DNA of 64,000 nt from Gnetum montanum (GCA_015680685.1 MNCI01002765.1:1-64000), one strand, 5' to 3'; shown: positions 23,905 through 36,663, counted from the first letter of the stretch. Notes: generated by a model from the letters alone, not told the origin. Program-made: numbers and translations.

Positions 23905-25481
23905 ATCAAAAGTTGTGAGGGACTACAAGTAGCACTATCACATAATCTGGAGAGTGTGAGCCAATTTGAATAGCAGTCTCACATAATTCAAACCAAAAGA
24001 TAGTTAGACCTTCTGGAAGGCTAAAAATGCTTGAAAGGTTTTCCCACCAAAAGACATGATACCTTTTAGAAGTCTTCAACACATGGACTATGACATGCTA
24101 TGAGTGACACTATCTTGCAATCTCCTAAGGTAATGATTGTTATGAAAAAAATCTCCTAAGGTATAAAAGCCAAGATAAAAATTAACACCCAAGGCATAAT
24201 AATCTCTCAGGATACCATCACCTCTAGTGTAACTTAGTATTTAATTGGAAAACTTATGAATGATCATTAGATGATAGTTAAGTATGATAACTTGGAAACC
24301 TAACTATGACATTAGGAATCATAAAATTTTTCATGTTTAATGTTTGATAGAATATGTGGTTTTCTTTTATGATTTAATGTTAGATCTTCATTTAAACAGT
24401 ATGTTACATTGGGTTTGAATACTTATCTTACTGTAACTCAAACCATAATGTTATGTATTATGAAACTTGATTATCAAGTTTGTGAATAATGTAAGTTTAA
24501 TCCTTTAAGTTGTAGAACAAGCTTATGTTTTCTCATACTCTATTATATTCCATGGGAAAAAACATTAAGTTATTTTACTAAGGTATAATATAAAAGTTAA
24601 AACTCTAGTCTACTAGAAGGCACAAAACCTTCTAAAAGCTCGGTTCAAGTGAAGTGCGATAGGCTACAAGTAGCACTATCTCATAGTTTCATCTAGAAAT
24701 CATAATGATCATCAAGTAGATGAAAAATGTTTGTAATTTTGGCCTACATGAAGGCACAAAACCTTCTAGAAGCACAGTTGATAAAGAGTGCCATTGACTA
24801 CGAGTAGCATTGTCTTGCAGCTTCACCAAAACTCACAATAACAATCTGGTTGATTAAAAATGGTTGAAACTTTGGGCTACCAAAAGGAACAAAACCTTCT
24901 AAAAGCTCAATTTAGGCGCAGTGCAAGTGATTGCAGGTAGCACTATCTCACAATGTCATCCAAAAGTCATAATAACTAATAGGTAGATGGAAAATGGTTG
25001 TAATTTTGGCCTACTGAAAGGCACGAAACCTACAAGAATTCTGGTTCAGTTGGCATGCAAAAGGTTCCAAGTAGCATGGCTTTGCAGTTGCATCCAAAAG
25101 TCATAATAACCATCTGATAGATGAAATATGGTTGTAATTTTGGCCTATTTAAAGGCACAAAACCTACCAAAAGCCTAATTTAGGTGAAGTGCGAGAGGCT
25201 GTGAGTAGCACAACCTCATAGTTTAAATTGGAAGACATAATGACCAACTGGAAGATGAAAACTTGTTGTAATTTTAGCCTACTAAAAGGTGCAAAATCTT
25301 CTAGTAGCATATTTCAAGTGGAGTGCAAGTAACACTACCTCACAGTTTCAACCAAAAGTCACAATGACCATCTAGTAGATGAAAAATGGTTGAAATTTTG
25401 ACCTATTGGAAGGCATGAGACCTTCCAGAAGCTTAGTTCAAGTAGAGTGCAAGTGGCTAGAAGTAGCATTATCTTGTAGTC
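23905..25481. repeat. Degenerate tandem array, ~120-135 bp monomers (left part)
   Basis: Each monomer carries TTTTGGCCTAC, then a C-A-C-(A/G)AAACCT box, GTGCAAGTGGCT-like, GTAGCACTATCTC-like and AAAGTCATAATGACCA-like boxes, followed by a GATGAAAAATGG junction. About seven fairly regular copies lie from 24600 to 25481. From 23905 to 24600 the array is broken by AT-rich DNA. The right half of the array resumes exactly after element D at 34861. Confidence 0.75.
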
Positions 25482-27646
25482 TATTATATCCCATCCAAAT
25501 ACATTAGGTATGGCCATATGCTTACGATTTATACATTACATGTGGAGTCCCAGTGGGTTGTCAAGGTTGAGTTAATTTAATATAAATGTATTTTCTATGT
25601 TATGAGGCTTTGTCTTTATGTTCCAGTTATGATGCCTTAGCATGCTTAACTAACGTGATTATGTACACTAGCCCTATTTGATGTGTTAGACAGGTGAGGT
25701 TGCTAGTAGGGGTGTTGGATTAGGGTACAAGAGCACCTATCTACTATTTCATTATGCTTTATGTGTGATTTCAGTATTTATGCATTTAAACTATAGCACT
25801 GTGTTGCATGATGTTTAGGTGTGATTTTGGCATGTGAATGTGTAGAGCATTTGATAAGGATTTCGTAGGTTCAAATGGATTTTAATTTGGAGTCCCAATG
25901 TGCTTGTTATGCACATTGGAAATGTAGGATATTAGTTGGGAAAGAAACGAAAGAAATAAACTTATGAAAAAAAAGAGTAGAAGTAAAAAGTAAAAATAAA
26001 AATAAAATGTTGCATGTGATGTGAAAAAAGGAAGCTACTTGTGTATATATTTCTTTTAACAAAACATATATGCTAAGAGAATACAATGAAAAAAAACATA
26101 GTTTATAATGTTTTTTTTTTTTACCAACGCTCTTTTTCTACCACCACCCATAAAAATTGGATTTTGTTCATTTCTTTCTATCTCTCAAAATAGAAAGTGA
26201 TATCACATTTATTCTCTTTCAATTTTCTTCTAATTCTCCTTTTTTTTCTAGAATTTTAAGCTTTGTAAATGATTTTTAATTGCTCTAAACCTTGATTTTG
26301 AATTGCTACAGTTACATCTACATGGGTGCAAAACTTATTTGGAGTGAAATGGAGTCCTACCGGATTTTTAAGGGTTTTTTCCTTATTTTGGCCTTTCTAC
26401 CCCAAAAATTTTAATTGGTGGGTTATCTTTACCTTTTTCTTATATTTTTGTGCTAGATTGGTATTTTAATTGGTGGGTTATTGATGAGACGCGACTTACA
26501 CTAGGCCGCGATATCGCGTACGCGATATCGCGTCTTCTCCTGCGATATCGCATACGCGATATCGCGTCGCGCCGCCATATCTATAAATAAGAGGCGGCAC
26601 TCCCTTCATTTCCCAATCCTAGCTAGTGTAGCGAAGCTCTGGCAGATTGATCACTCCAGAGTTAGAATTTTTCCCCATGTGCCCGCAGTAGGAGTCCTAG
26701 AGTGAACGGCTCTTTATTCGAGCAGCTTGTAACCTGAACCCAAGTTGTGTACGGCAATAAAGACGAACTTGTTTGGATAAACCTTGCAGCACGTGGTTTC
26801 ATTTATTGCTTTATTTCCTGCTTTCCTAGTGCGTTCAAGTACGACTTGATTACGAGCGTCTACGGACGTGTACGGCTAGTCAAGGAATCGGCTGCTTGAC
26901 GCAATGCATGAGTACGACTCAATTACGAGCATTGGATGCTTGGTAACCCAGTAGCGTATTCCAGGATTCTGCGCTTGGTAACTCCCGGGTCTAATGTGTA
27001 CGGCTAGTTGAGGAATCGGCTGCTCATTGCTAGGCTAGAACGTGTGATAAGTACGACTTAGTTACGAGCACCCACGGGTGTGTACGGCTGGCTAAGGAAT
27101 CGGCTGCTTATCACACGTAGGCTAAATAGGTGCCTCAGTACGACCACTTCGAGCACTTGCGTTACGTGTGGCGATCCCAGTAACGATTAGCGTTTGGTAA
27201 GCTGCAGTTGCATAGTTCAGGGTGTGTCCGGTAAGTGGGAACGGATGCTGACGCTAGTTAACTTAGACTTAGACCTTAGTTAGAGATTAGTTTAGTTTCT
27301 CAACCCTTTTCTCCTGGTAGCATAGAAGATAAGTCGAAAATACCAAAAAAATCACATACCTCAGACTTGCTTAACCATATACCGTGACACTTACAAGCAA
27401 GCCTGGGAAAACAACGAACGATTAACCCCAAGTGTTTCTTATGGCATTAAGGCATTTAGTCTGCGAAGTTCGACCGGATCGCGCGTGTACGCTCGTTTCG
27501 TATGGTGGAGTGTAGGGGTACCTCGCCACTCATCAGTTATCTTTACCTATTTTCTATACATCATTGATTTTTAGTTATCATGCTTCCATTGTAGATTACT
27601 GGTGATCCTAGGCATCACCCTGCCCTAGCTAGGATAGGGTGTTACA
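25482..27646 (+). repeat. 5' LTR of element D, interrupted by solo LTR
   Basis: Matches 32065-34860 from TCCCATCC to a point near the solo LTR, and again from 27541 to TTACA at 27646. Without the solo LTR it is only ~1.1 kb against 2.8 kb in the 3' copy, so about 1.7 kb is missing. A short duplicated stretch (TTTTAATTGGTGGGTTAT at ~26407 and ~26464) lies at the deletion edge. Confidence 0.8.
26482..27535 (+). mobile_element. Solo LTR of the Athila-like family
   Basis: 1054 bp, beginning TGATGAGACGCG and ending CTCGCCACTCATCA, with a perfect 5-bp target duplication GTTAT (26477-26481 and 27536-27540). GCGATATCGC palindromes occur at about 26508-26570 and a TATA box at 26581-26590. The part after the TATA box holds several related repeats. 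CpGs are well kept, unlike the surrounding DNA, so it is young. Internal sequence was lost by LTR-LTR recombination. Confidence 0.9.
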
Positions 27647-27649
27647 TTG

Positions 27650-27664
27650 TGGTTTCGAAGCTAG
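27650..27664 (+). promoter_or_regulatory. Primer-binding site of element D
   Basis: TGGTTTCGAAGCTAG lies 3 bp after the 5' LTR end and fits an eroded tRNA-iMet site (TGGTATCAGAGC). Confidence 0.65.
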
Positions 27665-27725
27665 TTTAGTCCAATGTGGTATGAACGTCAAAGTACTCAT
27701 CCATTTGTGATTTCAGGTTACAAAT

Positions 27726-28700
27726 ATGTATAGTAGACATGGTCATAATTCTAGTGGGGCCCGTAGACCAAAAGAGCCTAATGATAGACAAGAGCAGCCT
27801 CATCAAACATCTAGTAGTGGTCTTGCAAATGGGTAATCAAATCTTATACGGGAATTATAGATCCTATAGCAGCATGTTGTAGCTATAGTAGACACTCAGA
27901 AGAATCAAACAAGCAACCTATCAATACGGAATTAGTAGAGTAGTTTTGGAAGTTGGGACCTCCTAAATTTGGTGGCACTAAGGATCCCACTGTAACTATA
28001 GAATGGTTAGAGGAATTACAAAAGACTTTTAATTTGATATGTTATTCATTGATTCAACAGACTCACTTGGTATTCTATCAGTTGGTTGGTACTACTTGGT
28101 GTTGATGGATGACTAAAGAGCAAGCCAATGAATGGACTAGCCAAGAGGTGGCATGGGATGATTTTTTGACCTCTTTATAAGCCCATTAGGCATCTACCCA
28201 ATATGCATAGGCCAAGGAGGACAAGTTCTAGGGTAGTTGATTTGTGACAAAGTATGATGCTCGTTTCTCTAAGTTGAGTAATTATATACAATAGATGTAA
28301 ATAGATGCTCAAGCACAAGTGAACAGAGTTGTTTGATATTTGAGGAAATATTTGAAGGATCACCTATTACCCCTCAAATTGATGTCCTATGATGAGGCTA
28401 GAGAAGTAGCCATGGATTTAGAGAGGAGTCAATAGACAGATATAGCACATAGAGAGAGGCAGCAAGGGCATAAGAGAGGATTGACATATGGAGAGAGTCT
28501 TGGACCCTCTAAGCAAGCTCGTGGGCATGGAAGAGAGTGCCCAACACCCACTCATGGTCCTACTATTGGAACTGTTCATGGATCTATTGTTTGTTATAGA
28601 TGTGGATAGCCTAGTTATATGCAAAGTGATTGTTAGAATTATTTTGCATGTGGGTAGCTAGGGCATCAAGCTTAGGAGTTCCCAAAGTAAGTAGGTAGTA
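27726..28700 (+). pseudogene. gag of element D
   Basis: ATG 27726 begins a basic, Gln-rich N terminus. The Gag core (27950-28400) reads PPKFGGTKDP ... WLEELQKTF ... FYQLVGTT ... WDDFL, then KYDARFSKLS and YLRKYL, as in Tekay-type Gags. Two CCHC knuckles follow at 28590-28690: CYRCG...C and CG...GHQA, with stops in place of Gln or Trp. A shadow frame on the minus strand (28418-28624) is ignored. It formed the particle and bound element RNA. Confidence 0.75.
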
Positions 28701-28719
28701 GTGGATGAGGCAAAGGTTG

Positions 28720-31700
28720 AGCATAGCAACCTTTAGTTTAGGGTGGAATGGAGTACCGATCACTCAGCCCAAAGGAGGGGACCATAGGATATAAGGGCAG
28801 GTGTATGCCTTAATAGACTAGCCATTGGATGTGTAGCCAAACACAGTGATGCAGATGAGAGGTATGAATTTGGGCTTTGATATGTTGATTTTATTTAATC
28901 CAAGTGCTAGTCATTCTTTTGTAGATCCTATCTTTGCACATCATGTAGCTCTTATATGTCATTCTCTTTCTCCTAAGTTGATAGTATCTTCTGCTAGGGA
29001 TCATGAAACTCAAGTTAATCATGTATGTATAGGTGTGTCAATAGAATTGGAAGGTGTGTAGTGGGCTAGTGATTTACATGTTATGGATCTTGGGGTATAT
29101 GATGTAATTTTGGATATGGATTGATTGGTGTAGTTCAATACTAGTTTGGACTGTCGACAAAAGCTCCTATGACTATAATTAGTTTATGGTGCTCCAATTG
29201 AGGTACAAACTCATCCAAGAACTATGCATCTGGATTTAGTCTTCTCTCAAATGTACCGTAGGATGCTTCAAAAATGGCATGAATGCTTTGTGGCTACAAT
29301 ATATAAAATAGATATGGTGAAGATAGATCAAATTCCTATGATTTAAGAATTCTCTAATGTGTTCTAGTCAGAATTATTAGGTTTGCCACTAAGGCAAGAG
29401 ATTAAGTTTGAAATCAAATTTAAACCTATTACAGAGCCTATTTCAAAGGCTCCACATAGGATGTCCCCTGTAGAGTTAGCAAAGTTGAAGATTTAGCTAC
29501 AAAAATTGTTGGACAAAGGCCTTATTCAACCTAGTGTATCATTGTGGGATGCACTAGTGCTTTTTGTTAAAAATAAGGATGAGGGTTTGTGGCTATGCAT
29601 AGATTACAAGTAGTTAAACCAAGTGACTATGCAGAATAAATATCCTCTACCATGCATTGATAACTTATTTGATCAACTTCAGGGAGCTCATGTATTCTCA
29701 AAGATTGATCTCAAGTTTGAGTATCATCAGGTGTGGGTTCGTGAATAGGATGTTTCAAAGACAACATTGAAAATACGATATGGCCATTATAAGTTTTTAG
29801 TGCTTCCATTTGGGTTGATAAATGCATCAACATTTTTCATGCATCTCATGAATAGTGTGATGTGGCCATTCCTCGATCAGTTTGTGATTGTGTTCATAGA
29901 TGATATCTTAGTATATTATCTTGATGAGAAATTTCATGCAAAGCACTTGTAGATGATCTTACAAACTTTAAGTACCAACTATATGCTCATCCATCCAAGT
30001 GTTCATTTTGGTAGTCAAACATTCAGTTCTTAGGACATGTGGTGTCACGAGTTGGTATCTCTATGGATCCTACAAAGATTGTAGTTGCTCATGATTGGCC
30101 TATGCAGCAATCAGTACTGGAGGTGTGAAGCTTCTTGGGATTGGCAGGATATTACCATAGGTTTGTGGAACATATTTCTCACTTAGCATCTCCTTTGACT
30201 CAATTATTGAGAAAGGAGACTACCTTTACTTAGAGCCTAGCTTGTCAGGCTGCATTTGAAGAGTTGAAGCATATATTGATGATTTTTCTAGTGCTAATAT
30301 TTCCTACACTAGGACATTCATATAATGTTAGTACTGATTCCTTAGGGGATGGCTTTGGTTATGTGTTAATGAAGGATGGACAGGTTGTGGCTTATGCATC
30401 CCATCAATTAAGGCCACATGAAATTAGACATCTTGTGCATGATCTAGAGTTAGGTGTGGTGATCTTTGCATTAAATATTTGGTGAAATTATCTATATGGG
30501 AAGCAAGGTACTATTTGGACTAACCATAAGAGCCTCCAATATTTTATGAGTCAGCCACAGCTAAACTTATGACAACGTAAATGGGTGGAGCTACTGCTGA
30601 CTTTGATTTCACTATTAAATATAGACTTGGAAAGACTAATAAAGAGTAGATGCATTGAGTAGGATGGCAAGCAAGTTTAACAGCTTGAAAATCCAATCAA
30701 ATTTGTAGGAGTAAATATGAGAGAAACAACAACATGATCCATGGTATCAAGAATTGCAATTATAGATCACCTCTGATGGACCACTCTCTATGGATAGTCA
30801 TGGAGTGTTACGAAGGGATGATCGAGTATGTGTTCTAAAATCTCTATGAATGCAATTGATGGATGAGGCCCACATGACCAAATACCAAATGCATCCAAGT
30901 CATTAGAAAATGTACTAGAGTTTACGACAGATGTATTGGTGGCCTAGTATGAGGAATGTAGGAGAGTGTGTATCTTGTTGTTTAATTTACTAGCAAGTGA
31001 AGATAGAGCATCAAAGGTCTGGGGGATATTTGCATTTCCACAATATTCCTCAATGGAAATGGGATGCCATTGATGTGGATTTCATTGTTGGTCTTCTGCG
31101 AGCTCGTAGTGGCCATGATGCTATATTAGTAGTTATTGATTTGTTAACAAAGTCTACCCATTTCCTTGCCACGCAAGCATCGATGAGTGCAATGGAACCT
31201 ACACATATCTTTCTTGTAGAGATAGTGTGATTACATGGTGTACCATGACAAATTATTAGTGATAGAGATTCTTGATTCATGTCACATTTTTGACAAGCAT
31301 TTTAGAAGGAGATGGGTACAAAGCTAAATATGAGTTAAGCATATCATCCACAAACTAATGATCATACTAAGTGGGTGAATCAGATTTACATATAATAATA
31401 GTTATTAGGATATTTTTCAAGTAGCATCATATGACAGTTTATATGGTAGGCCATGTAGAACACCTTTATGTTAGGATACCATAGAAGATCATCAGCAAGT
31501 AAGCACAAATTTGGTGAGGTAGACTATAGAGCATATTTGAGAGATTCAAGATAGATTAAGAGCTACACAAGTTAGGCAGGTGGTATATGCTGATCAGCAT
31601 CGAAGGCCATTGAATTTTATGGTTAGAGATCATGTCTTTCTGCATGTTTCTCCCTTGAAAGATCTTACCCAATTTGGCTAAAAAGGGAAATTAGCTCCTA

Positions 31701-32045
31701 GATACATTGGTCCTTTTTAAGTGTTACAGTGGATTGGAAGAGTGGCTTATCGAATAGCATTACCTTCTCATTTGACACATGTACATGATGTATTTCATGT
31801 ATCTATGCTACAAAGTTATGTGTCTAATGAACATCATGTGATTGACCATTCAAGGATACAACTACAATTTGATGTTAGTTATGTTGAGTAGCCAATAGAG
31901 ATTGTTGATCATATGTTGCGATAGCTACATAGTAAAGTTGTACCTATGGTCAATATTTTATGGAGTAGAGATGGGGCTTCAGAGGCTACCTAGGAAGTGG
32001 AGACTGAGATGCATGTAGCTCATCCTAAGATCTTCTGGGAGGAAG
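28720..32045 (+). pseudogene. pol of element D: protease, RT, RNase H, integrase, chromodomain-like tail
   Basis: Protease at 28850-29160 (FNPSASHSFV replaces the usual D-[ST]-G-[AS]-SH loop, so it is inactive). Reverse transcriptase at 29390-30010: PYRMSP, LIQPS, LCIDYK, KIDLK, LPFGL, and an intact catalytic FIDDILVY. RNase H at 30300-30570 ([23 protein letters not shown]). Integrase at 30880-31390: zinc-finger end, then WDAIDVDFIVGL with the first Asp, IISDRDS with the second and AYHPQT. The end (31780-32040) has VHDVFHVSML and a VNILW ... EATWEVETEM chromodomain-like segment, which points to Tekay/Del. Stops are mostly TAG/TAA/TGA where Gln, Trp or Arg is expected. Confidence 0.85.
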
Positions 32046-32050
32046 ATTCT

Positions 32051-32064
32051 CAAGGAGGGGAAAG
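32051..32064 (+). promoter_or_regulatory. Polypurine tract of element D
   Basis: CAAGGAGGGGAAAG directly precedes the TGTTACA start of the 3' LTR. Confidence 0.85.
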
Positions 32065-34860
32065 TGTTACATCCCATCCAGATACATTAGGTGCATTCAT
32101 ATGCTTACGATTTCTACATTACATGTGGAGTCACGATGGGTTGTTTTGGATAATTTAATTTAATATAAATTTATTTTCTATGCTATGAAGCTTCATCTTT
32201 ATGTTCCAATTATGATGTCTTAGCATACTTAACTAACTTGATTATGTACACTAGCCCTATGTGATATGTTAGACAAGTGAGGTTGCTGGTAGGAGTGTTG
32301 GATTAAGGTACAAGAGCACCTATCCAGTATGTATTTATGCTATATGTGTGGTTTTTGTATTTATGCATTTGCACTATAGCACTATGTTGCATGATGTTCA
32401 TGTGTGATTTTGACATGTAAATGTGTAGAGAATTTGATAAGGATTTCATAGGTTCAAATAGATTTTAATTTGGAGCTTGAGTATGATTGTTATGCACATT
32501 TGAAATGCAGGGTATTGGTTGGGAAGGGAATAAAAGAAATAAACATATGAAAATAAAAAGTAAAACTAAAAAGTAAAATTAAAAATTGGATGTTGTATGT
32601 GACATGTAAAAAGGAAGCAGCTTGTGTATATTTTTTTTTTTAAAAAAAAGCATATGCTAAGAGTATATGATGAAAAATAACATAGTTTATAATGTTGGTA
32701 TTTTTACCACTATCCTTTTTCTACCACAACCCATAAAAGTTGAGCTTTATTCATTTCTTTCTAACTCTCAAAATGGAAACTAATATCATGTTTACTCTCT
32801 TTCAGTTTTGTTCTATTTCATCCCTTTTTTCTCTAGAATTTTAAGCTTTATGGACAATTTTTGATTCCTCTGAACCTAGATTTGGGATTGCTATCATTAC
32901 ATCTATGTGGGTGTAGGACTTGTTTGGAGCAAAATGGAGCCAAATTTTTTAGGGTTTTTTGCTTATTTCAACCTTTCTACCCCAACAATTTTAATTGGTG
33001 GGTTGTCTTTACCTTTTCCTTTTATTTTTATGCTAGATTAGTGTATATGATAATGTGATGTGTGCATGTGGGACAAATAGCTCAAAGATTGAGCTTAGGC
33101 ATATTATTTTGCGTATTTCCTGAAATTATATGATTTTGGTTATGAATTGTTTATTAATATATATGCAATGTATGGTATGATGTGAACTTGTGGAATATGA
33201 TATGTTATGTTGATGAGACTACTATGATAGGAATATTATGTTTTCAGAATCTATTATCACACAAGTATTTTTGGGATTTTCAATCCTTCCTAGCAGTAAT
33301 TAAATATTATTTTATTAATCAAACTTTGAACATGCATAACTTTGCTTCCAGGAGTTTGATTTAGGTAAAATTAATATTGTTGGAATCATTTTGGGAAGTA
33401 CTTTCTAATTGTGGAATTGGTTTTCTCTTTGGGCATATATCATTTTGAAGGTTAGTATAGTGGTCATTTGTTTAGAATTACATATAGTTTGAGAAATATG
33501 GTATTGTTTTGTCATATCATGGTATTACTGTTGTTTTGTTGAATCATGGTATTGTTTTCATGGAATGACTATGACTATTAGGTGTGGACATATCTTGTTA
33601 TGTTATGTTATGTTTGGATGTGTTGTGCTTATGACATGCATTGGCTTAAGTTAGTTAGAATGTGTACATGTCTTTGTGAGAACACTTGTGATGATCATTG
33701 GCAGGTGGTGCTAGCATGAGGATGTGGACCAATTAGTGATGAGGCACCCTAGAGGTAGTATAGATTGACGCCCACTATGATGCATTAATGAGGCTCCTAC
33801 CTCAAGCCTCATCTTGAGAGTGGGAGAGCGTAGGTGTGTTCATCCCTATGGATGGTACATGGCATAGGTGTGTTCATCCCTATCACCAATCTTCCAAAAG
33901 GCTAGTGGTTGTAGGTCACAAGTTTCCGAACCCTAGCATCGATTGGATAAATATAAAACTAAGAAAATACCTACAAGCAATCATTGTTATGAGTTCTCAC
34001 AGTAATGTTTTGCATGCTACACTGAGTGTGGATATGCTAGCGACCACATGGGCTATGTATATGATAGTATTGATTTGTCAATCATATTATGGATAATATG
34101 TATTATGATTGGATTATGATTATATGGATCACTGACTATTTAACGGTATATCATAGGTATGATGACATGTGCATGATAGTGGAAATGCATGTGATGTGGT
34201 GTAACGAATATATGATAAATGATGTTGAACTGTGGCTTTATCTATGATTGTATGATAGCCATCTATCCTCTTTGATAATGATTATGTTAGCATTATGGGT
34301 GATATGGTGTGTGTGTGTGTGTGTTGTTTTAAGCATGTGTAAGACTAATAGTTATTGTAGGTTGTCTTGTACCCCACTGCTCTCCTCCAATGTGACGCTT
34401 TTTAACCATGTAGCAAGGGAAGTGTAAAAGCTTCTCACTCAATTGTGTACTAACTTTATTTAATTATAGGTGAAAGGTGTAGGAGCCCAGATGAGCATGG
34501 AGAGGGAGAGTAGAGGAGGGGAAAATCTTCAATGCTTGGTTAATGTATATTTTCATGTATAGTAGTATGGACTATGTATAGCTGTATAAAACTCTTTGTA
34601 CTCTTATATATACGATGATGATGTTTATGTGTTTTTGTATTTTAGCATAGTAATGCATATTTTAATTTATGTAGAGACATGAAGTTCTATAAATTGAAAT
34701 GTATATTTAGTTTTTAGTTTGGTATGAAATTTCTATGCAATTTGACCTTCCTTAATATCATGTATTCTACACACCATTGGTTTTTAGTTATCATGCTTCC
34801 ATTGTAAGATTACTATTGATCCTAGGCATCACCCTATGCTAGCTAGGGCAAGTTGTTACA
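32065..34860 (+). repeat. 3' LTR of element D
   Basis: 2796 bp, TGTTACATCCC to AGTTGTTACA. It is the complete copy, with ~1.7 kb (about 33010-34760) that the 5' LTR lacks. A (GT)n run lies at about 34309-34324. Small open frames in it (32861-33058, 33836-34096) have no protein-like pattern. Confidence 0.85.
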
Positions 34861-36240
34861 CAGTGTCATCTAGAAGTCATAATATGTATTGACAGATGAA
34901 AAATGGTTGTAATTTTGACCTATTGGAAGGCACGAAACCTACCAAAAGCCTAGTTTATGTGGAGTGCTAAAGGTTGCAAGTAGCATGGCCTTGCAAGTTC
35001 ACCCAAAAGTCAAAATAACCATCAGGAAGATGAAAATGGTTGTAATTTTGTCCTATTGGAAGGCATGAAACCTACTAGAAGTCATAATGAATGACTAGAA
35101 GATGAAAATTTGTATTAATTTTGGCCTACCAAAATGTGCAAAACCTTCTAGTAGTATGGTTCAGGTGGAGTGCAAGTAGCACTGCCTTATAGTTTCAACC
35201 AGAAATCATAATGACCATCCATTATATGAAAACTAGTTGAAATTTTAGCTTACTAGAAGGTGTGAAACCTTTCAATAGCATGTTTTAGGTGGAGTGCGAG
35301 TAGCATTGCCTCACAGTTTCAACCAAAAGTCATAATGACCATCTGATAAATTAAAAATGGTTAAAATTTTGGTCTATCAGAAGGTACAAAACTTTTCAAA
35401 AGCTTGATTCAAGTGGAGTGTGAGTGGTTGCAAGTAACAATATCTTGTAGTGTCATCCAAAACTCATAATAAATATTTGGTAAATAAAAAGTGGTTATAA
35501 TTTTGGCCTACTTAAAGGCACAAAACTTATTGGAAGCCTAGTCTAGCTGGAGTGCAAGAGGCTAAAAATAGCATAGCCTCATAGTTACATCTAGAGGTCA
35601 TAATAACCATCTAATAGATGAAAAATGGTTGTAATTTTGGCCTATCAAAAAGCATGAAACCTATTGGAAGCTTGGTTTAGTTAAAGTGCAAGAGGCTACA
35701 GGTAGCATAGCTTTGTAGTTTAATCCAAAAGACATAATGACCAGTGGAAAGAAGAAAAATTATTGTAACTTTGGCCTACTTGAAGGCACGAAACCTTCCA
35801 GTTGCATTTTTTAAGTGAAGTGCGTGTAGCATTGCCTCGCAGTTTCAATCAAATGTCACAATGACCATCCCATAGATTAGAAATGGTTGAAATTTTGGCC
35901 TACCAAAAGACACGAAACCTTCCAATAACACATTTCAGGTGGCATGCAAGTAACACTACCTCACAGCTTCAATCGGAAGTCATAGTGACCATCCAACAGA
36001 TTAAAAATGGTTGAAATTTTGGCCTACCAAAAGATAGGAAATCTTGGGAAGCTTAGTTCAAGTGGCGTGCAAGTGGTTGCAAGTAGCACTATTTCAATGT
36101 CATCCGAAAGTCATAATAAATATCCAACAAATGAAAAATGGTTGTCATTTTGGCCTACCAAAAGGCACGAAACCTATCAAAAGCTTGGTTTAGGTCTAGT
36201 GCAAAAGGGTGCAAGTAGCATGACCTCACAGTATCTCACA
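34861..36240. repeat. Degenerate tandem array, ~120-135 bp monomers (right part)
   Basis: Continues the array of 23905-25481 after element D, with about eleven monomers carrying TTTTGGCCTAC, GAAACCT, GTGCAAG, GTAGCA...CTCACAGT and AAAGTCATAATGACCA boxes. Copies alternate between versions with GCTTGG-like and GCATGT-like middles, which hints at a higher-order pattern of two or three monomers. Confidence 0.75.
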
Positions 36241-36663
36241 TTTAAATTTTGAAAATTAATAAATTATTTTAGGTGCAATCATATGCAAGTTGCAATTATT
36301 GGTTGACAACATGAATATGCATGCAAGCCTAGTTCAAGTCCAATGCGAGAGGGTGCAAGTAGCACGGCCTCATAGTATCTTGCATTTAAATTTTGAAAAT
36401 TAATAAATTATTTTAGGTGCGATCATATGCGAGTTGCAATCATTGGTTGACAACACAAATATGCATGCATATCAACATGTTAGATTATGAAAATTAATAA
36501 ACTATTTTAGGTGCAAGCATATGTGAGTCGCAATCATTGGTGGACAACATGAATATGCATGCATATCAACATGTTAAATTCTGAAAATTAATAAATTATT
36601 TTAGGTGCAAGCATATGTGAGTCACAATTATTGGTTGACAACATGAATATGCATGCATGTCAA
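36241..36663. repeat. Second tandem repeat, ~100-170 bp unit, four copies
   Basis: Four copies of AAATTAATAAATTATTTTAG followed by GTGCAAGCATATG, a CAATCATTGGTTGACAAC box and ATATGCATGCA. The first two copies are separated by part of a ~130 bp monomer of the neighbouring array (CTAGTTCAAGTCC...GCACGGCCTC), so this unit appears to have arisen at the edge of that array. Confidence 0.75.

Larger units (their letters stand above)
25482..34860 (+). mobile_element. Tekay/Del-like Ty3/gypsy chromovirus (element D)
   Basis: Full structure: 5' LTR (25482-27646, itself interrupted and internally deleted), tRNA-Met-type primer site, gag with two zinc knuckles, protease, reverse transcriptase, RNase H, integrase with a chromodomain-like tail, polypurine tract and 3' LTR (32065-34860). 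LTR ends are TGTTACA...TGTTACA (5' copy eroded to TATTATA). The flanks TAGTC and CAGTG are compatible with an eroded 5-bp target duplication. It sits in the ~130 bp tandem array. Many stops show it is dead. Confidence 0.9.

Noticed and set aside
26500-26575. Closely spaced palindromic GCGATATCGC units as a CRISPR array
   Set aside because: Spacers are too short and repeated, the units vary, they sit in an LTR before a TATA box, and the genome is eukaryotic.
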